55,915 bases of DNA from Saprospiraceae bacterium (GTDB lineage Bacteria > Bacteroidota > Bacteroidia > Chitinophagales > Saprospiraceae), in contig JANQRV010000207.1 of assembly GCA_028284395.1 (NCBI GenBank), positions 1-55,915 on the forward strand, given 5' to 3'. The position numbers and the translations under genes are program-made. Position 1 is the first letter of the stretch; each line of letters starts with the position of its first letter. Positions 1 to 9,369 of the stretch are shown in pieces. The notes under the pieces were generated by a model. The model worked only from the letters and a program-made list of their open reading frames with translations. It searched no databases and had not been told where the DNA came from.

Positions 1-12
1 TGACCGATCAGT

Positions 13-129
13 CGGGCAGGAAGGATCGCCCGGAGCCTAATAGCCGGAGCTATTAAGGCGAGGACGAGACATGAGCGAGCGATCTTTCTAGTGAATGTCT
101 GGCAGACATTCAAGCGAGTGAACCGCTTG
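13..129. other. Cluster of four short hairpins at the left edge
   Basis: Four inverted repeats follow one another: 13-17 with 28-32 (CGGGC/GCCCG); 35-44 with 49-59 (ten pairs, one bulged A, loop CGGA); 93-100 with 104-111 (eight perfect pairs, loop GGC); and 111-116 with 124-129 (CAAGCG/CGCTTG). No convincing ORF covers the block. It could be a structured leader, a REP-like interspersed element or the 3' end of an upstream transcript. The hairpins are read directly from the bases; any function is unknown. Confidence 0.4.
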
Positions 130-201
130 CGGACGGGGTGCCTAGTGCAAAAAGATATTTTCATAGCGCAGATTGTCATTTTTGAAAAAGACTATTCAAC
201 C

Positions 202-930
202 ATGAAAAAAAAGATTCAAATATTGCTGGAAGACGAAGACCTTATTCTTGTCAATAAACCCGCCCAAATATTGACAATTCCCGACCGTTATGACCCGGAT
301 ATCCCAAATATCCGCGATCATCTCCGGTCTACCGGGAAAGAGGTTTTTGTGGTACACCGGTTGGATAAAGGAACCAGTGGCGTCATTTGTTTTGCCAAGC
401 ATGCCGATGCCCATAAGAATCTATCCGGTCAATTCGAAGATCGGACGGTCGAAAAGGTATATTGGGCGATCTTGGAAGGAAACCTTAGAGAGACGGAAGG
501 AAGCATTAAATGGCCGATTGTCAGAGATAAGCGCATCGCGGGTAAAATGGCCATTGGGGCCAAAGGAAAAGAGGCGGTAACTCATTATAAAGTGACGGCT
601 CAGTATCACCATTTTGCATTCGTAGAAATCCGGATTGAAACTGGTCGAACACACCAGATCCGCGTACACTGTAGTGCCCTGGGGCATCCGGTTCTTGCCG
701 ATCATATGTACGGTAAGCGAGCCTCATTTTTTCTCTCGGAAATTAAGGGTAAGCGGTATCGCAAAGGAAAGGAAGAGGTCGAGCGTCCGCTATTGGAACG
801 ACCTGCTCTCCACTCCAGATCCCTGCAATTGCACCACCCAAAGACAGGGGCGCCTCTTGTCGTCGAAGCGCCCTTGCCTAAAGATGTGAAGGCCGTTCTT
901 TACCAATTGGATAAGATGCGTCTTCTCTAG
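202..930 (+). CDS. RluA-family rRNA/tRNA pseudouridine synthase
   Basis: A 242-residue cytoplasmic enzyme that isomerises uridine to pseudouridine in structured RNA. The family signature HRLDKGTSGV is intact, with its Asp as the catalytic residue, and is followed by the RTHQIRVH motif. The early stretch ILLEDEDLILVNKPAQ is typical of RluA proteins. There is no S4 domain at the N terminus, so it resembles the short RluA/RluC-like group rather than RluD. I chose the ATG at 202: the reading frame is open from a GTG at 91, but the extra 37 residues are unlike the family and cover a hairpin. The stop overlaps that of the convergent gene in the shared tetramer CTAG. The exact RNA target cannot be told from sequence. 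Confidence 0.9.
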   Translation: MKKKIQILLEDEDLILVNKPAQILTIPDRYDPDIPNIRDHLRSTGKEVFVVHRLDKGTSGVICFAKHADAHKNLSGQFEDRTVEKVYWAILEGNLRETEGSIKWPIVRDKRIAGKMAIGAKGKEAVTHYKVTAQYHHFAFVEIRIETGRTHQIRVHCSALGHPVLADHMYGKRASFFLSEIKGKRYRKGKEEVERPLLERPALHSRSLQLHHPKTGAPLVVEAPLPKDVKAVLYQLDKMRLL

Positions 931-3900
931 AAATTAATGACCGAACTGGTCATAATTTGCAGGTGGTTTCGATGTTCGACGCTGATGTATCCCGATGCTA
1001 CCGACAAGCGACCAAACAATACGCCTTCACTGCCACTGAGGTCGATCAATACGCCATCGTCTCTTACGAAGCAGGCTCGTTGCTCAATGATCTTGGTGGG
1101 GTCGATGGGGTGTCTTATACTCACCAAAACCCAATCTACCGCATTGGCGGGCACTGCTGACACACATTCTGTTCCACAATAATTCCAAGGACTTCCTCCA
1201 TATGGATGAGCAAGCGGTGTAATATTGTTGTCGGTTAGATCTGTGTTCAAAGAAGTACCGTTGTAAGGTCCCTGCAGTAGAACTTTGGCGTATACGATGG
1301 CCTTCGTTTTGCCGTATAAGTTACCAATTCGATTGAATACCCAATAGGATACTTCTTCGTTGTTATGGCCCGTTTCTCCGTCGGTACACGTTTCTTCTTC
1401 TACAAAGGTTTCCACTCCGCTGCTGGTCAGGTTTCGATGACGCAATCCCGCAACGTCCGATCCATAAAAACTGCTCAGACGTCCGATGAACAGAGGGTCG
1501 GCATAACACTGGTCAAAATCAATGTCGGCCCAGTTTTCGTCTACCACGGGGTCGGTCTTACCCGATTCGAAGGAGAAGTTTCCATTGTAAGTACTGGGTT
1601 CCAAGGCAATCCATGCTACTTCTTCATTGGCGTGAACCGTATTGTTGCCGTTTCCTTCCTGAAGCCTTACTCTGAATTGGGAATTATCGCTGGTGGCGTG
1701 ATCCGTTCTGGTAACGACCCTTTCGGATTCATTGACGGTAATACACTGAGTGAAAACGATCGGATCGTTGACGAAAGTTTTCGAGTACGAAACGGTTTTC
1801 CAGTCATGATTCACATCAAAAGCTCTACCGGCCATGATCGTCGAACCGTCCAATAACGTATGAATGCCTTCTTCGACAACAACGTAATCAACGTTTTCAA
1901 AATCGTGGTTTTGGACTGCTGCGCATTCCCATTCCTCGAGGCGAATGTCAAAACTGGTCGGAGTTACATTGCGAACCCTTACGGTCACATCCTCAGAATC
2001 GTTATAGCTGGGAATCGAGGGGATGACAATCGGGTTATTATAGGTGTTGTTTAGGGAAATGGTCTGCCAGTTGTAGTTGACGGAAGCCCGACCGGCTTCT
2101 CCAATAGTTTCATACTCATCCATACACCAGGAAGATTCCACCGAAAGTTCCGCAGCGGAAGCCCAGGCTCCACCATTGACTTCGCTCAACGCAACAAGCC
2201 GGACGAACCGTGCTAGTTGGGCGGAAAAACTCGCCGTTTTTTCATTTTGGTTGTTTGGCCAGGTGCCCGTACTTACCGGACTGCCCCAGTTGGCACCATC
2301 GAGACTTACATATACTTCGTAATTAGCAATTGTACCATTGGGGCCACTATTTTGTCGCGGTAAATACTTCAATGCACTGACCATAAATACGTTGCCGAGG
2401 TCGAATTGTATTTCGTGAGGATGAAAATCGAGTTGATTGCCATATTGAGTATGCCACATCGTTCCTTCGTCACCATCGAAGGCATTGGTACCTTGTCCGG
2501 ACTCGGCATTGGTTTCCTCGCTGGAAACCAGTTTGATGGTATAACGACATTGAGGCAATGGATCCACGATGATGTTATCTCCGTAGCAATCACTCTGGTT
2601 GACGGAGACTGACCCTCCGGAGGTGGGCAGCAGCATAAATTGTTGGTGAAATGCCGCATCGTCGGGAACAAAGGATACCAATGCGGCGCCATCGCTCGTA
2701 GCAGCTCCTGCTATCCCTAAATTAAGTCCATTATACGCACTTTTGATGTTGTAAAAACCAGTTTCTGCCAGCTCGAAATACCAGAGCTGGTTTTGTTTGC
2801 CATTCCAATCCTTTTGCACCAGTTGAATCCCCTCGCCGGACAAGAAATTCTCCAGAGCCAGCACTTTGTTACTGACTTTGTTGATAAAAACATATTTGCC
2901 CTGTCCAAGGTCTTGGATGTACCAATCTTGTTGATCAGAATTATCGGCGGCCTCCTGGAGAATATTGGCATTGTTATAGGTATAACCATTGTTGACAGTC
3001 AGTAATTTGTCACTGTTTCTGGCTTTCAATTGATACCAACCTTCAAGCACCGAAGTCGGAGGGTTGGCGTCGAGATCATTGATCCAATTTGCAACGAGGG
3101 AGATGTATTCCTGATGAAGGATGCTTCTGGCTAGTGGCGGCATAGCATCGTTTCCAAGGCTGTTATCCCTATTGTGCAAAACGGATTGATTGGCATTCTG
3201 AGGTACAATTACTAAGCCTCCTTGCGGTGATCCATCACTGATGACAGTCGTATTGATCATCATTTGTTCGTGTAGGGGTGTCAATGCTCGTGCATCGAAA
3301 ACAGCATTCACCCCATTGGGCTGATGACAAAAAGCACAGTTGGCATCGAGGTAAGATCGCACCTTGAACTCGGCACTAGTGGTAGCATCGGCGAGATCGG
3401 CCGACTGGGGATACTGTTTGTAATCACCGATGTCCCGGTCAAACATTCCAAGATGATTCCAGGTGTACAGCTGATTGGCGGCCAGACCACTGCTGGGATA
3501 GGTATAGGTCATGTTGAGCTGGCGAGTGTTTACGCCCAGGGCATAACTGGCAGCTCCATTGTGGCAGGTCAGGCACTGTTGCCGGCTGGGGAAGGTCCAT
3601 GTTTGGGTGTAAGTCCCACCGCCGATCTGGGTGATCTCTATATCCCGAGTATCTTCATCCAGTAATAAAGTAGCTTCCGTTCCCTGCTCGTTCCAGCGAT
3701 AGGTGACTCCATAACCTCCACCGTCTTTGTCAAATATGAAAAAACGGGTCTCCAATCTGGTGGTAGAAGAGGGGTTGTTTTCATCGAGTGGTAGCTCAAA
3801 ATGTTTTACCAGTACGGTACCCGGAGGGAACTTCCACTTTTGTTCGCTATCGAAGACAATGCGTTCTTCCGGCGTACTGTGATCACCATCATTGGGAAGA

Positions 3901-5492
3901 GCGATCCAACGTTCTTTGAGGGCGCGATCCGACCACAGCGGACTATTGACTGTATACGGAACCATTCCGGGAGTCGGCGTCAAATTAGCCATATCGGTAA
4001 AAGCGCCAATATCCGAAAGCAAGCTTGGTGGTTCCGGAGTTGCTCCTTCGGATTCTCTTACGAGCTTATGAATTTTCCCCCCGTCGAGTCCGTTGCCAAA
4101 AAGATCCAGAATTAAAATGGATCCATCCGAAAGTTGAGCAAAGGAAGAAATGCCATCTTTGGAGCCGGTTCCTTCAACCGGTACATTCAACAGGAAGGTT
4201 TCTTCCCAATTGCCGTTTACATCCTCAAGCGTCCACACATTTTGAACGGTATGATCTCCAAAAATATATTTGCCGTTTAATTCCGGATAGTTACTACCCC
4301 GGTAAACAAATCCCCCGATCACGCAGGTACCGAAACTTCTTGGATAGTCAAAAACGGGAGCCATGTCGGTTCCGATTAACGGATTGGGTTTTGACTTTTG
4401 CCCATTGATGAGCCCCTCTTTGTACGGCCATTGCATGTTGTAACCCTCCTGATTGGAGAGAATGGTATTTCGGTTGACCCGGCTGATCTCTTCCCGGCTT
4501 CCCTGGCCAATATCGCCAATCCATATGTCTCCGGTCACGGCATCATACGTCATTCTGTGCGGACTGCGAAGTCCAACGCTAAAAAATTCTTCCAATAGAC
4601 CTCCATTTGGATCTAACCATGGATTGTCATTGGGGATGTAATATTCTTGGGTGTAACTATCTACCCATTGAGAACCACTTGGTAGTGAAGCCTGGTTTTG
4701 GGGTTGCCTGCGAATTGGATGACTGATGGACCCGCCCTGTTTGTCGACATCGATTCGGAAAATGCCGCTAAATAACCATTTGTCAATTTGTTGCGTGACA
4801 TTGTAGGAGTCGTTGGCGGCACCCTCATCACCTACGGCAATGTAAAGAAAACTGTCCGGACCGAAAAACATGTCACCGCCATTGTGCCAGTCGTGTCGAT
4901 CGAACTGTTGCATCAAGACCAGTTCGGAGGATGGGTTGATGGTCGTGGCTCCGTCGGCCAGATTAAAACGGGAAAGTCGCATGTAGCCGTCATCGGCTTC
5001 CGATCCGGCATTCGGCGTATATCTATACCATATGTAGAAGTACTCGCTATTTGGGGAGCCGCTTTGTCCAAATTCGGGATGCAAGACAATACCTACCAGT
5101 CCACTGTCACCAGATAAGATCGTATAGTCAGAAATATCGAGTGCCAGAGACTTACTCATGACCGTTGAGCTGTTGTCAAAAACCCATATGAAACCGGGTT
5201 TACCAATAACCATCAGTCTGCCGTCTGGTAATTCCACCAGGTCCACAGGGTCGGTAAAGGTAAGGTTTGGGAAGGCATTCTCGATGCTGTAAGTGACGTT
5301 GGTCCCTCCCATACTGTTGGGAGCTACATCCGGAAATTTGCCATTGAAATAGGGAGCAATTGGAGTCGGACTATCCACACCGGGACCCACTAGCGCAGGG
5401 AAAGAGGAAATCAGCAGAAATAAGCTACCCAGAAGGACTGGTACCAACCAGGTCTTCTTAGCACCGTAAGAGTGTTTGCTTAGTTTTAACAT
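927..5492 (-). CDS. Secreted PQQ-type sugar dehydrogenase / dihaem cytochrome / lectin mosaic protein
   Basis: A protein of 1521 residues. After a signal peptide (residues 1-35) comes a six-bladed propeller of the glucose/sorbosone dehydrogenase type (about 70-476; WHNGGDMFFGPD, VGDEG). Next is a cytochrome region resembling SO2930-type dihaem proteins (about 490-810), with haem c sites CLTCH at 640-644 and CAFCH at 719-723 and a likely axial Met at 784 (AMPP). It is followed by a ricin-type beta-trefoil (about 815-955), a discoidin/F5-8C domain (about 980-1125), lectin-like repeats (about 1130-1395) and a Saprospiria-type C-terminal module ending soon after HRNHLQIM. Inference: a periplasmic or cell-surface oxidase that passes electrons from sugar to its own haems. 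The start at ATG 5492 puts the signal peptide first; the frame is open 77 codons further. No T9SS sorting domain follows. Confidence 0.85.
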   Translation of the reverse strand: MLKLSKHSYGAKKTWLVPVLLGSLFLLISSFPALVGPGVDSPTPIAPYFNGKFPDVAPNSMGGTNVTYSIENAFPNLTFTDPVDLVELPDGRLMVIGKPGFIWVFDNSSTVMSKSLALDISDYTILSGDSGLVGIVLHPEFGQSGSPNSEYFYIWYRYTPNAGSEADDGYMRLSRFNLADGATTINPSSELVLMQQFDRHDWHNGGDMFFGPDSFLYIAVGDEGAANDSYNVTQQIDKWLFSGIFRIDVDKQGGSISHPIRRQPQNQASLPSGSQWVDSYTQEYYIPNDNPWLDPNGGLLEEFFSVGLRSPHRMTYDAVTGDIWIGDIGQGSREEISRVNRNTILSNQEGYNMQWPYKEGLINGQKSKPNPLIGTDMAPVFDYPRSFGTCVIGGFVYRGSNYPELNGKYIFGDHTVQNVWTLEDVNGNWEETFLLNVPVEGTGSKDGISSFAQLSDGSILILDLFGNGLDGGKIHKLVRESEGATPEPPSLLSDIGAFTDMANLTPTPGMVPYTVNSPLWSDRALKERWIALPNDGDHSTPEERIVFDSEQKWKFPPGTVLVKHFELPLDENNPSSTTRLETRFFIFDKDGGGYGVTYRWNEQGTEATLLLDEDTRDIEITQIGGGTYTQTWTFPSRQQCLTCHNGAASYALGVNTRQLNMTYTYPSSGLAANQLYTWNHLGMFDRDIGDYKQYPQSADLADATTSAEFKVRSYLDANCAFCHQPNGVNAVFDARALTPLHEQMMINTTVISDGSPQGGLVIVPQNANQSVLHNRDNSLGNDAMPPLARSILHQEYISLVANWINDLDANPPTSVLEGWYQLKARNSDKLLTVNNGYTYNNANILQEAADNSDQQDWYIQDLGQGKYVFINKVSNKVLALENFLSGEGIQLVQKDWNGKQNQLWYFELAETGFYNIKSAYNGLNLGIAGAATSDGAALVSFVPDDAAFHQQFMLLPTSGGSVSVNQSDCYGDNIIVDPLPQCRYTIKLVSSEETNAESGQGTNAFDGDEGTMWHTQYGNQLDFHPHEIQFDLGNVFMVSALKYLPRQNSGPNGTIANYEVYVSLDGANWGSPVSTGTWPNNQNEKTASFSAQLARFVRLVALSEVNGGAWASAAELSVESSWCMDEYETIGEAGRASVNYNWQTISLNNTYNNPIVIPSIPSYNDSEDVTVRVRNVTPTSFDIRLEEWECAAVQNHDFENVDYVVVEEGIHTLLDGSTIMAGRAFDVNHDWKTVSYSKTFVNDPIVFTQCITVNESERVVTRTDHATSDNSQFRVRLQEGNGNNTVHANEEVAWIALEPSTYNGNFSFESGKTDPVVDENWADIDFDQCYADPLFIGRLSSFYGSDVAGLRHRNLTSSGVETFVEEETCTDGETGHNNEEVSYWVFNRIGNLYGKTKAIVYAKVLLQGPYNGTSLNTDLTDNNITPLAHPYGGSPWNYCGTECVSAVPANAVDWVLVSIRHPIDPTKIIEQRACFVRDDGVLIDLSGSEGVLFGRLSVASGYISVEHRNHLQIMTSSVINF

Positions 5493-5953
5493 AGGATTCA
5501 ATTTGGTCGTCAAGTGTTTTGTTTGTAATTGCCCAATTGAAAATTGACAAGACCCATAGAGATGACCTTGGCTCAGTGCTCCATGGGACCTGAATCGGCA
5601 ATGATTAAATGCAAAAAATGTGTTGGTATTAAAATAGCTGGAATAAAGCTTGGCAGTCGGTTTTAAAAGGGAGATAACAAGTGGAGGGATGGCGTTGGAA
5701 TCGGGATTAAAACCGAGCCTCAAATATATAAAAAGTAAATGTAACAGCGAAATGTAAGCTCTAATTTAGATTTGGTCTGGTCTAACACATGGAATCCGCC
5801 ATTTGAATTGTAAGCTCACGAAAAGCAAAACTAGTTTTTCATTATAGTGTTTAAACCAATTCGTATAAAATCCGTTATTTCTGCCGGATATCATCCCAAC
5901 GTGTATATATTTGCAAATTGTTAGGCTTACGTACCTAGTTTTAAATAATTGCT
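5493..5953. promoter_or_regulatory. Divergent intergenic region with candidate promoters
   Basis: 461 bases between two divergently transcribed genes. On the plus strand TATATTTG at 5906-5913 fits the Bacteroidota -7 box (TAnnTTTG) and lies 40 bases before the oxygenase start. On the minus strand the reverse of CAAATATA at 5721-5728 fits the same box, but it would leave a 5' leader of over 200 bases for the dehydrogenase gene. I found no good TTTG -33 box for either. Apart from these boxes I see no gene or strong hairpin here. Confidence 0.4.
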
Positions 5954-6805
5954 ATGACACAAATCAGTAGTACGCAATCCATTGTTGATCAGGAAAGGTG
6001 GGGGCAGAAGTTCGAACAGCATTCGGAGCACTACAAATCCGCGTTACCATATCCACACGCACAGTTCGATGATTTTCTGGAAGTGTGGGCAGCGGAAAAA
6101 GCAATGGCTTCATTTCCCGGAGTGAAGGATTCTGGGTGGATCCACTATATTCACATCAACGAAAAGAAGCACGGCCTCAATAAATTGGACCTCATTCCAA
6201 CTTTTCTTCAGGAAGTGATCAAAACGCTGAATAGTGACGAATTCGTCGCGGCAATCAGCAAATTGACGGGAATCGAAGGCTTAAAGGCCGACCCTTCATT
6301 AGAAGGAGGAGGTCTGCATCAGAGCAAACGCGATGGATTCCTAAATATTCATGCTGATTTTACGGTACATCCCCATAAACGGAATTGGCGACGGCGAGTA
6401 AACCTCTTGGTGTACCTCAATGAAGACTGGAAGCCAGAATACAAAGGCGATCTTGAACTGTGGTCAAGGGATATGAAAGAATGTGTCGAGAAGATTAGTC
6501 CGATCTTCAACCGATGTGTGATTTTCAATACCGATGAAGATTCCTACCACGGTTTACCGGAGCCAATTAAATGCCCGGAAGACATGACCCGGAAATCGAT
6601 TGCGCTCTACTATTTTACTGAAGAGAAAGCCCCGCCAAGAAAGAAAGCTACCAATTACCGGTCTCGTCCCGGAGATGGACTGAAGAGTATCTTGATCTAC
6701 CTCGACAAACAATTGGTAAACATATATAACTCTGTCAAAGGACTGTTGGGCATTAATGATGATTTCATCAGTAAGGTACTTAACATGTTCAATCGGAAGA
6801 AGTGA
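5954..6805 (+). CDS. 2-oxoglutarate/Fe(II)-dependent oxygenase (prolyl 4-hydroxylase-like)
   Basis: A 283-residue protein with the double-stranded beta-helix iron site. His133 and Asp135 (NIHADF) and His199 (SYHGLP) form the metal triad, and Arg213 (TRKSIALYY) probably binds 2-oxoglutarate. The layout HxD, then RRRVNLLVYLN, then GDLELW, then the distal His is that of the 2OG-Fe(II)_Oxy_3 group, which includes prolyl hydroxylases and carbohydrate- or lipid-modifying enzymes. No signal peptide is visible. The C-terminal 50 residues are basic and hydrophobic and may touch the membrane. It is the first gene of a tight run with a glycosyltransferase and a hydrolase, which suggests a substrate linked to cell-surface glycan or glycoprotein. 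The substrate itself is unknown. Confidence 0.85.
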   Translation: MTQISSTQSIVDQERWGQKFEQHSEHYKSALPYPHAQFDDFLEVWAAEKAMASFPGVKDSGWIHYIHINEKKHGLNKLDLIPTFLQEVIKTLNSDEFVAAISKLTGIEGLKADPSLEGGGLHQSKRDGFLNIHADFTVHPHKRNWRRRVNLLVYLNEDWKPEYKGDLELWSRDMKECVEKISPIFNRCVIFNTDEDSYHGLPEPIKCPEDMTRKSIALYYFTEEKAPPRKKATNYRSRPGDGLKSILIYLDKQLVNIYNSVKGLLGINDDFISKVLNMFNRKK

Positions 6806-6816
6806 GTCGTTCTCAG

Positions 6817-8466
6817 ATGAAGTACAAGTATTCATTGATCATCGCAAGCATTGGAGCCCTGTTTTACATTCCGTTTCTGGGGGGAGTCCACCTTTTCGAT
6901 TGGGATGAGATTAATTTCGCGGAGATTAGCCGGGAAATGCTTTTGTTGAAGGATTATTTGAGGATCTATGTAAATTTTCTTCCGTTCTGGGAAAAACCTC
7001 CTTTCTACTTCTGGATGCAGGTGTTGGCAATGAAAACCTTTGGGGTCAATGAGTTTGCCGCTCGCCTTCCCAATGCAATAGCAGGTGTCGTGACCTTGGT
7101 TTTCCTGTATAACGCCGGACGCTGGTTGTTCAATCACCGTTTTGGCCTGGTTTGGGCGGGTGTTTACTTCGGGACGATTCTTCCATTTTTATACTTCAAG
7201 TCGGGAATTATTGACCCTATTTTCAACTTGTTTATCTTTCTGGGGCTATTTTACTTTATCCTCTTTTATTGGAAGAAAGAAGGGCATCGTCCTACAGATT
7301 TGAAGTATCGTCCGATCTTCTATCTTTTTTGGGCGGGTTTTTTTGTAGGGATGGGCGTACTGACTAAGGGACAGGTTGCCTACCTGATTCCCCTATTGAC
7401 TTTCTTTGTTTATTGGGTTTATCAAAGGTTTCGTCTCTATATCAGCGTACCGCAGTTTCTATTCTTTACTTTGGCAACTTCTTTGGTGACATTGACCTGG
7501 TACGGACTGGAGACCTTGTACCATGGCACTTGGTTCATCGAAGAGTTTAACAAATATCAATATCGGCTTTTCAGCACACCTGATGCCGGACACAAAGGTT
7601 TTTTTGGCTATCACTTCGCCGTATTGTTAGTGGGCTGTTTTCCGGCTTCGATTTTTTTAATCCGATCCTTTTTCCGGATGCCTTCCAGCGGGCAGTTCTG
7701 GGAACAAGACTTTACGATGTGGATGAAAATGCTGTTTTGGGTGGTTTTGATCTTGTTTTCAATTGTGAAGTCCAAAATTGTGCACTATTCCTCCATGTGT
7801 TATTTTCCCTTAACTTTCTTGGCTTCTTTAGTGGTGATTAAGATTATAGACCGGGAGATTGAATTCAGCCGTTGGATGAAGTTTGGTCTGTGGACGATCG
7901 GCCTTTTGTTTGTAGTGGCGACAATCGCCATGCCCTTTATCGGCAAAAACCCAGAATTGATCGTGCCCTTATTTGACGATCCTTTTGCGGTGGCAAATCT
8001 AGAGGCCGACGTCAATTGGACCGGATGGGAGATTGTGCCGGGGCTTTTTCTTCTAGTGGTGTTAATCGCCACCACCATACTGGCCGTCAGGCGTAAGAAT
8101 ATTCGTAGCTTTTCGATACTGTTTGGAGGTACCGCCCTATTCGTTTTTTTGACCCTGATCTTTTTTATCAAACGCATCGAAGGGTATTCCCAAAGAGCAG
8201 CTATTGAGTTTTACGAAAGTAGATCTACGGAGGATTGTTACATTATATCCCATGGCTACAAAACCTATGGCCATCTTTTTTATGCTAATAAGCAGATTGT
8301 TACCGACGAACGAAGCTACGATAAAAATTGGCTGTTGAGAGGGGAAGTGGACAAACCCGTTTACTTCGTCTGCAAAATTCATCGCGCCGATGAACTTCGG
8401 TCGGAACCTAGCCTGGAGGAAATCGGTAGTAAGAATGGATTTGTCTTTTTTCGAAGAAAAGAATAA
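6817..8466 (+). CDS. GT39/ArnT-like integral membrane glycosyltransferase
   Basis: A 549-residue polytopic membrane protein. The first helix is followed by FDWDEINFAEI (Asp28, Asp30, Glu31), the acidic loop-1 motif of the ArnT/PMT superfamily, which transfers a sugar from a polyprenyl-phosphate carrier on the outer face of the inner membrane. Ten or more hydrophobic segments follow, then a soluble C-terminal part (about 450-549) ending in a run of basic residues. I chose ATG 6817; a GTG at 6802 would overlap the preceding stop by four bases. Only three bases separate it from the next gene. The acceptor (lipid A, protein or another glycan) cannot be read from the sequence. Confidence 0.85.
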   Translation: MKYKYSLIIASIGALFYIPFLGGVHLFDWDEINFAEISREMLLLKDYLRIYVNFLPFWEKPPFYFWMQVLAMKTFGVNEFAARLPNAIAGVVTLVFLYNAGRWLFNHRFGLVWAGVYFGTILPFLYFKSGIIDPIFNLFIFLGLFYFILFYWKKEGHRPTDLKYRPIFYLFWAGFFVGMGVLTKGQVAYLIPLLTFFVYWVYQRFRLYISVPQFLFFTLATSLVTLTWYGLETLYHGTWFIEEFNKYQYRLFSTPDAGHKGFFGYHFAVLLVGCFPASIFLIRSFFRMPSSGQFWEQDFTMWMKMLFWVVLILFSIVKSKIVHYSSMCYFPLTFLASLVVIKIIDREIEFSRWMKFGLWTIGLLFVVATIAMPFIGKNPELIVPLFDDPFAVANLEADVNWTGWEIVPGLFLLVVLIATTILAVRRKNIRSFSILFGGTALFVFLTLIFFIKRIEGYSQRAAIEFYESRSTEDCYIISHGYKTYGHLFYANKQIVTDERSYDKNWLLRGEVDKPVYFVCKIHRADELRSEPSLEEIGSKNGFVFFRRKE

Positions 8467-8469
8467 TTT

Positions 8470-9369
8470 ATGTATTGGTGGATCCCAATATTGATGGTGA
8501 TTTATTTGACTTTATACCTGGTAGTACCTAAAGGCATACTGCTACACGAAGTCCTACAAATCCCATTTTATTGGATGCGACATATCATGACTCCGAAAGG
8601 ACCTATGAAAGAAAGACGGGTCAATTATGGAGAGCATCGACATCAGTATTACCTCTTCTTTGAACCAAGGGAAACTGAAGAGACTAAGAATACCATCATC
8701 ATCTACTTTCACGGGGGCTGTTGGCGATTTGGCCGCCCCTGGAATTTTAGAGTGAATGCAAGCTTTTTTGTAAAAAGGGGATATCGGGTAGTGCTTCCTT
8801 CTCATCGACGCCCACCTCGGTTTAAGTACGATCAAATCAAAACGGACATTGACAACATGTTGATCAGTGTTTGTCAATTGGCCCAGGAAGAGAAAATGGA
8901 TAACTTCAATATCCTTCTCGGAGGGATGTCGTCTGGAGGCCACTTGGCTACGATGATGCTCTACGATCATCAGGTCTTGAGGTCGATTGGCTTATCGGAA
9001 AAAGTTTATAGTGGTCTCTTCATTTGTGCCACTCCTTTGAATCTCAACTTACTGCGAGATCATTTTGTTTTGCGCGACTTTGCCGGTCCCAGAGCCGGAG
9101 AACTATTCCAGATAGCCAACCCAATGAATTACGTAACACAAAAAGTGAAAGTGCCAATCCTGTGTTTTCACGGGAAAAAAGACGGTATGGTCCCTTTTGA
9201 GTCAATCTTGCCGTTTATCAAAGAGTTGGAAGGCAGTGAAGTTGAGCTTACTTTCCATCCGATCGAAGATGGCAATCACATGAGTGCGACGCAATGGGTC
9301 TATTACGGCGGTGAAGAACGCAAACTATTGGATGACTGGCTCAAAAATTTAGGCAACCCTTTGTCTTAA
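8470..9369 (+). CDS. Membrane-anchored alpha/beta hydrolase (esterase/lipase, HSL-like)
   Basis: 299 residues. An N-terminal hydrophobic segment (about 3-20) probably anchors the enzyme. HGG at 81-83 forms the oxyanion hole, GMSSG at 152-156 places the nucleophile at Ser154, and Asp238 (HGKKDGMVP) and His270 (EDGNHMS) complete the triad. This is the order seen in hormone-sensitive-lipase and BD-FAE type esterases. It starts three bases after the glycosyltransferase, so the two are almost certainly cotranscribed. A deacylase or deacetylase acting on a glycan or lipid-linked sugar is a reasonable inference. Its end overlaps the convergent aminopeptidase gene by 21 bases. Confidence 0.85.
   Translation: MYWWIPILMVIYLTLYLVVPKGILLHEVLQIPFYWMRHIMTPKGPMKERRVNYGEHRHQYYLFFEPRETEETKNTIIIYFHGGCWRFGRPWNFRVNASFFVKRGYRVVLPSHRRPPRFKYDQIKTDIDNMLISVCQLAQEEKMDNFNILLGGMSSGGHLATMMLYDHQVLRSIGLSEKVYSGLFICATPLNLNLLRDHFVLRDFAGPRAGELFQIANPMNYVTQKVKVPILCFHGKKDGMVPFESILPFIKELEGSEVELTFHPIEDGNHMSATQWVYYGGEERKLLDDWLKNLGNPLS

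Noticed and set aside
91..201. GTG start 37 codons upstream of the rluA-type gene
   Set aside because: The family N terminus begins at 202 and the extra stretch consists of hairpin sequence.
5493..5723. In-frame extension of the mosaic oxidase by 77 codons
   Set aside because: It precedes a clear signal peptide that begins at ATG 5492, has no protein-like character and covers the likely promoter region.
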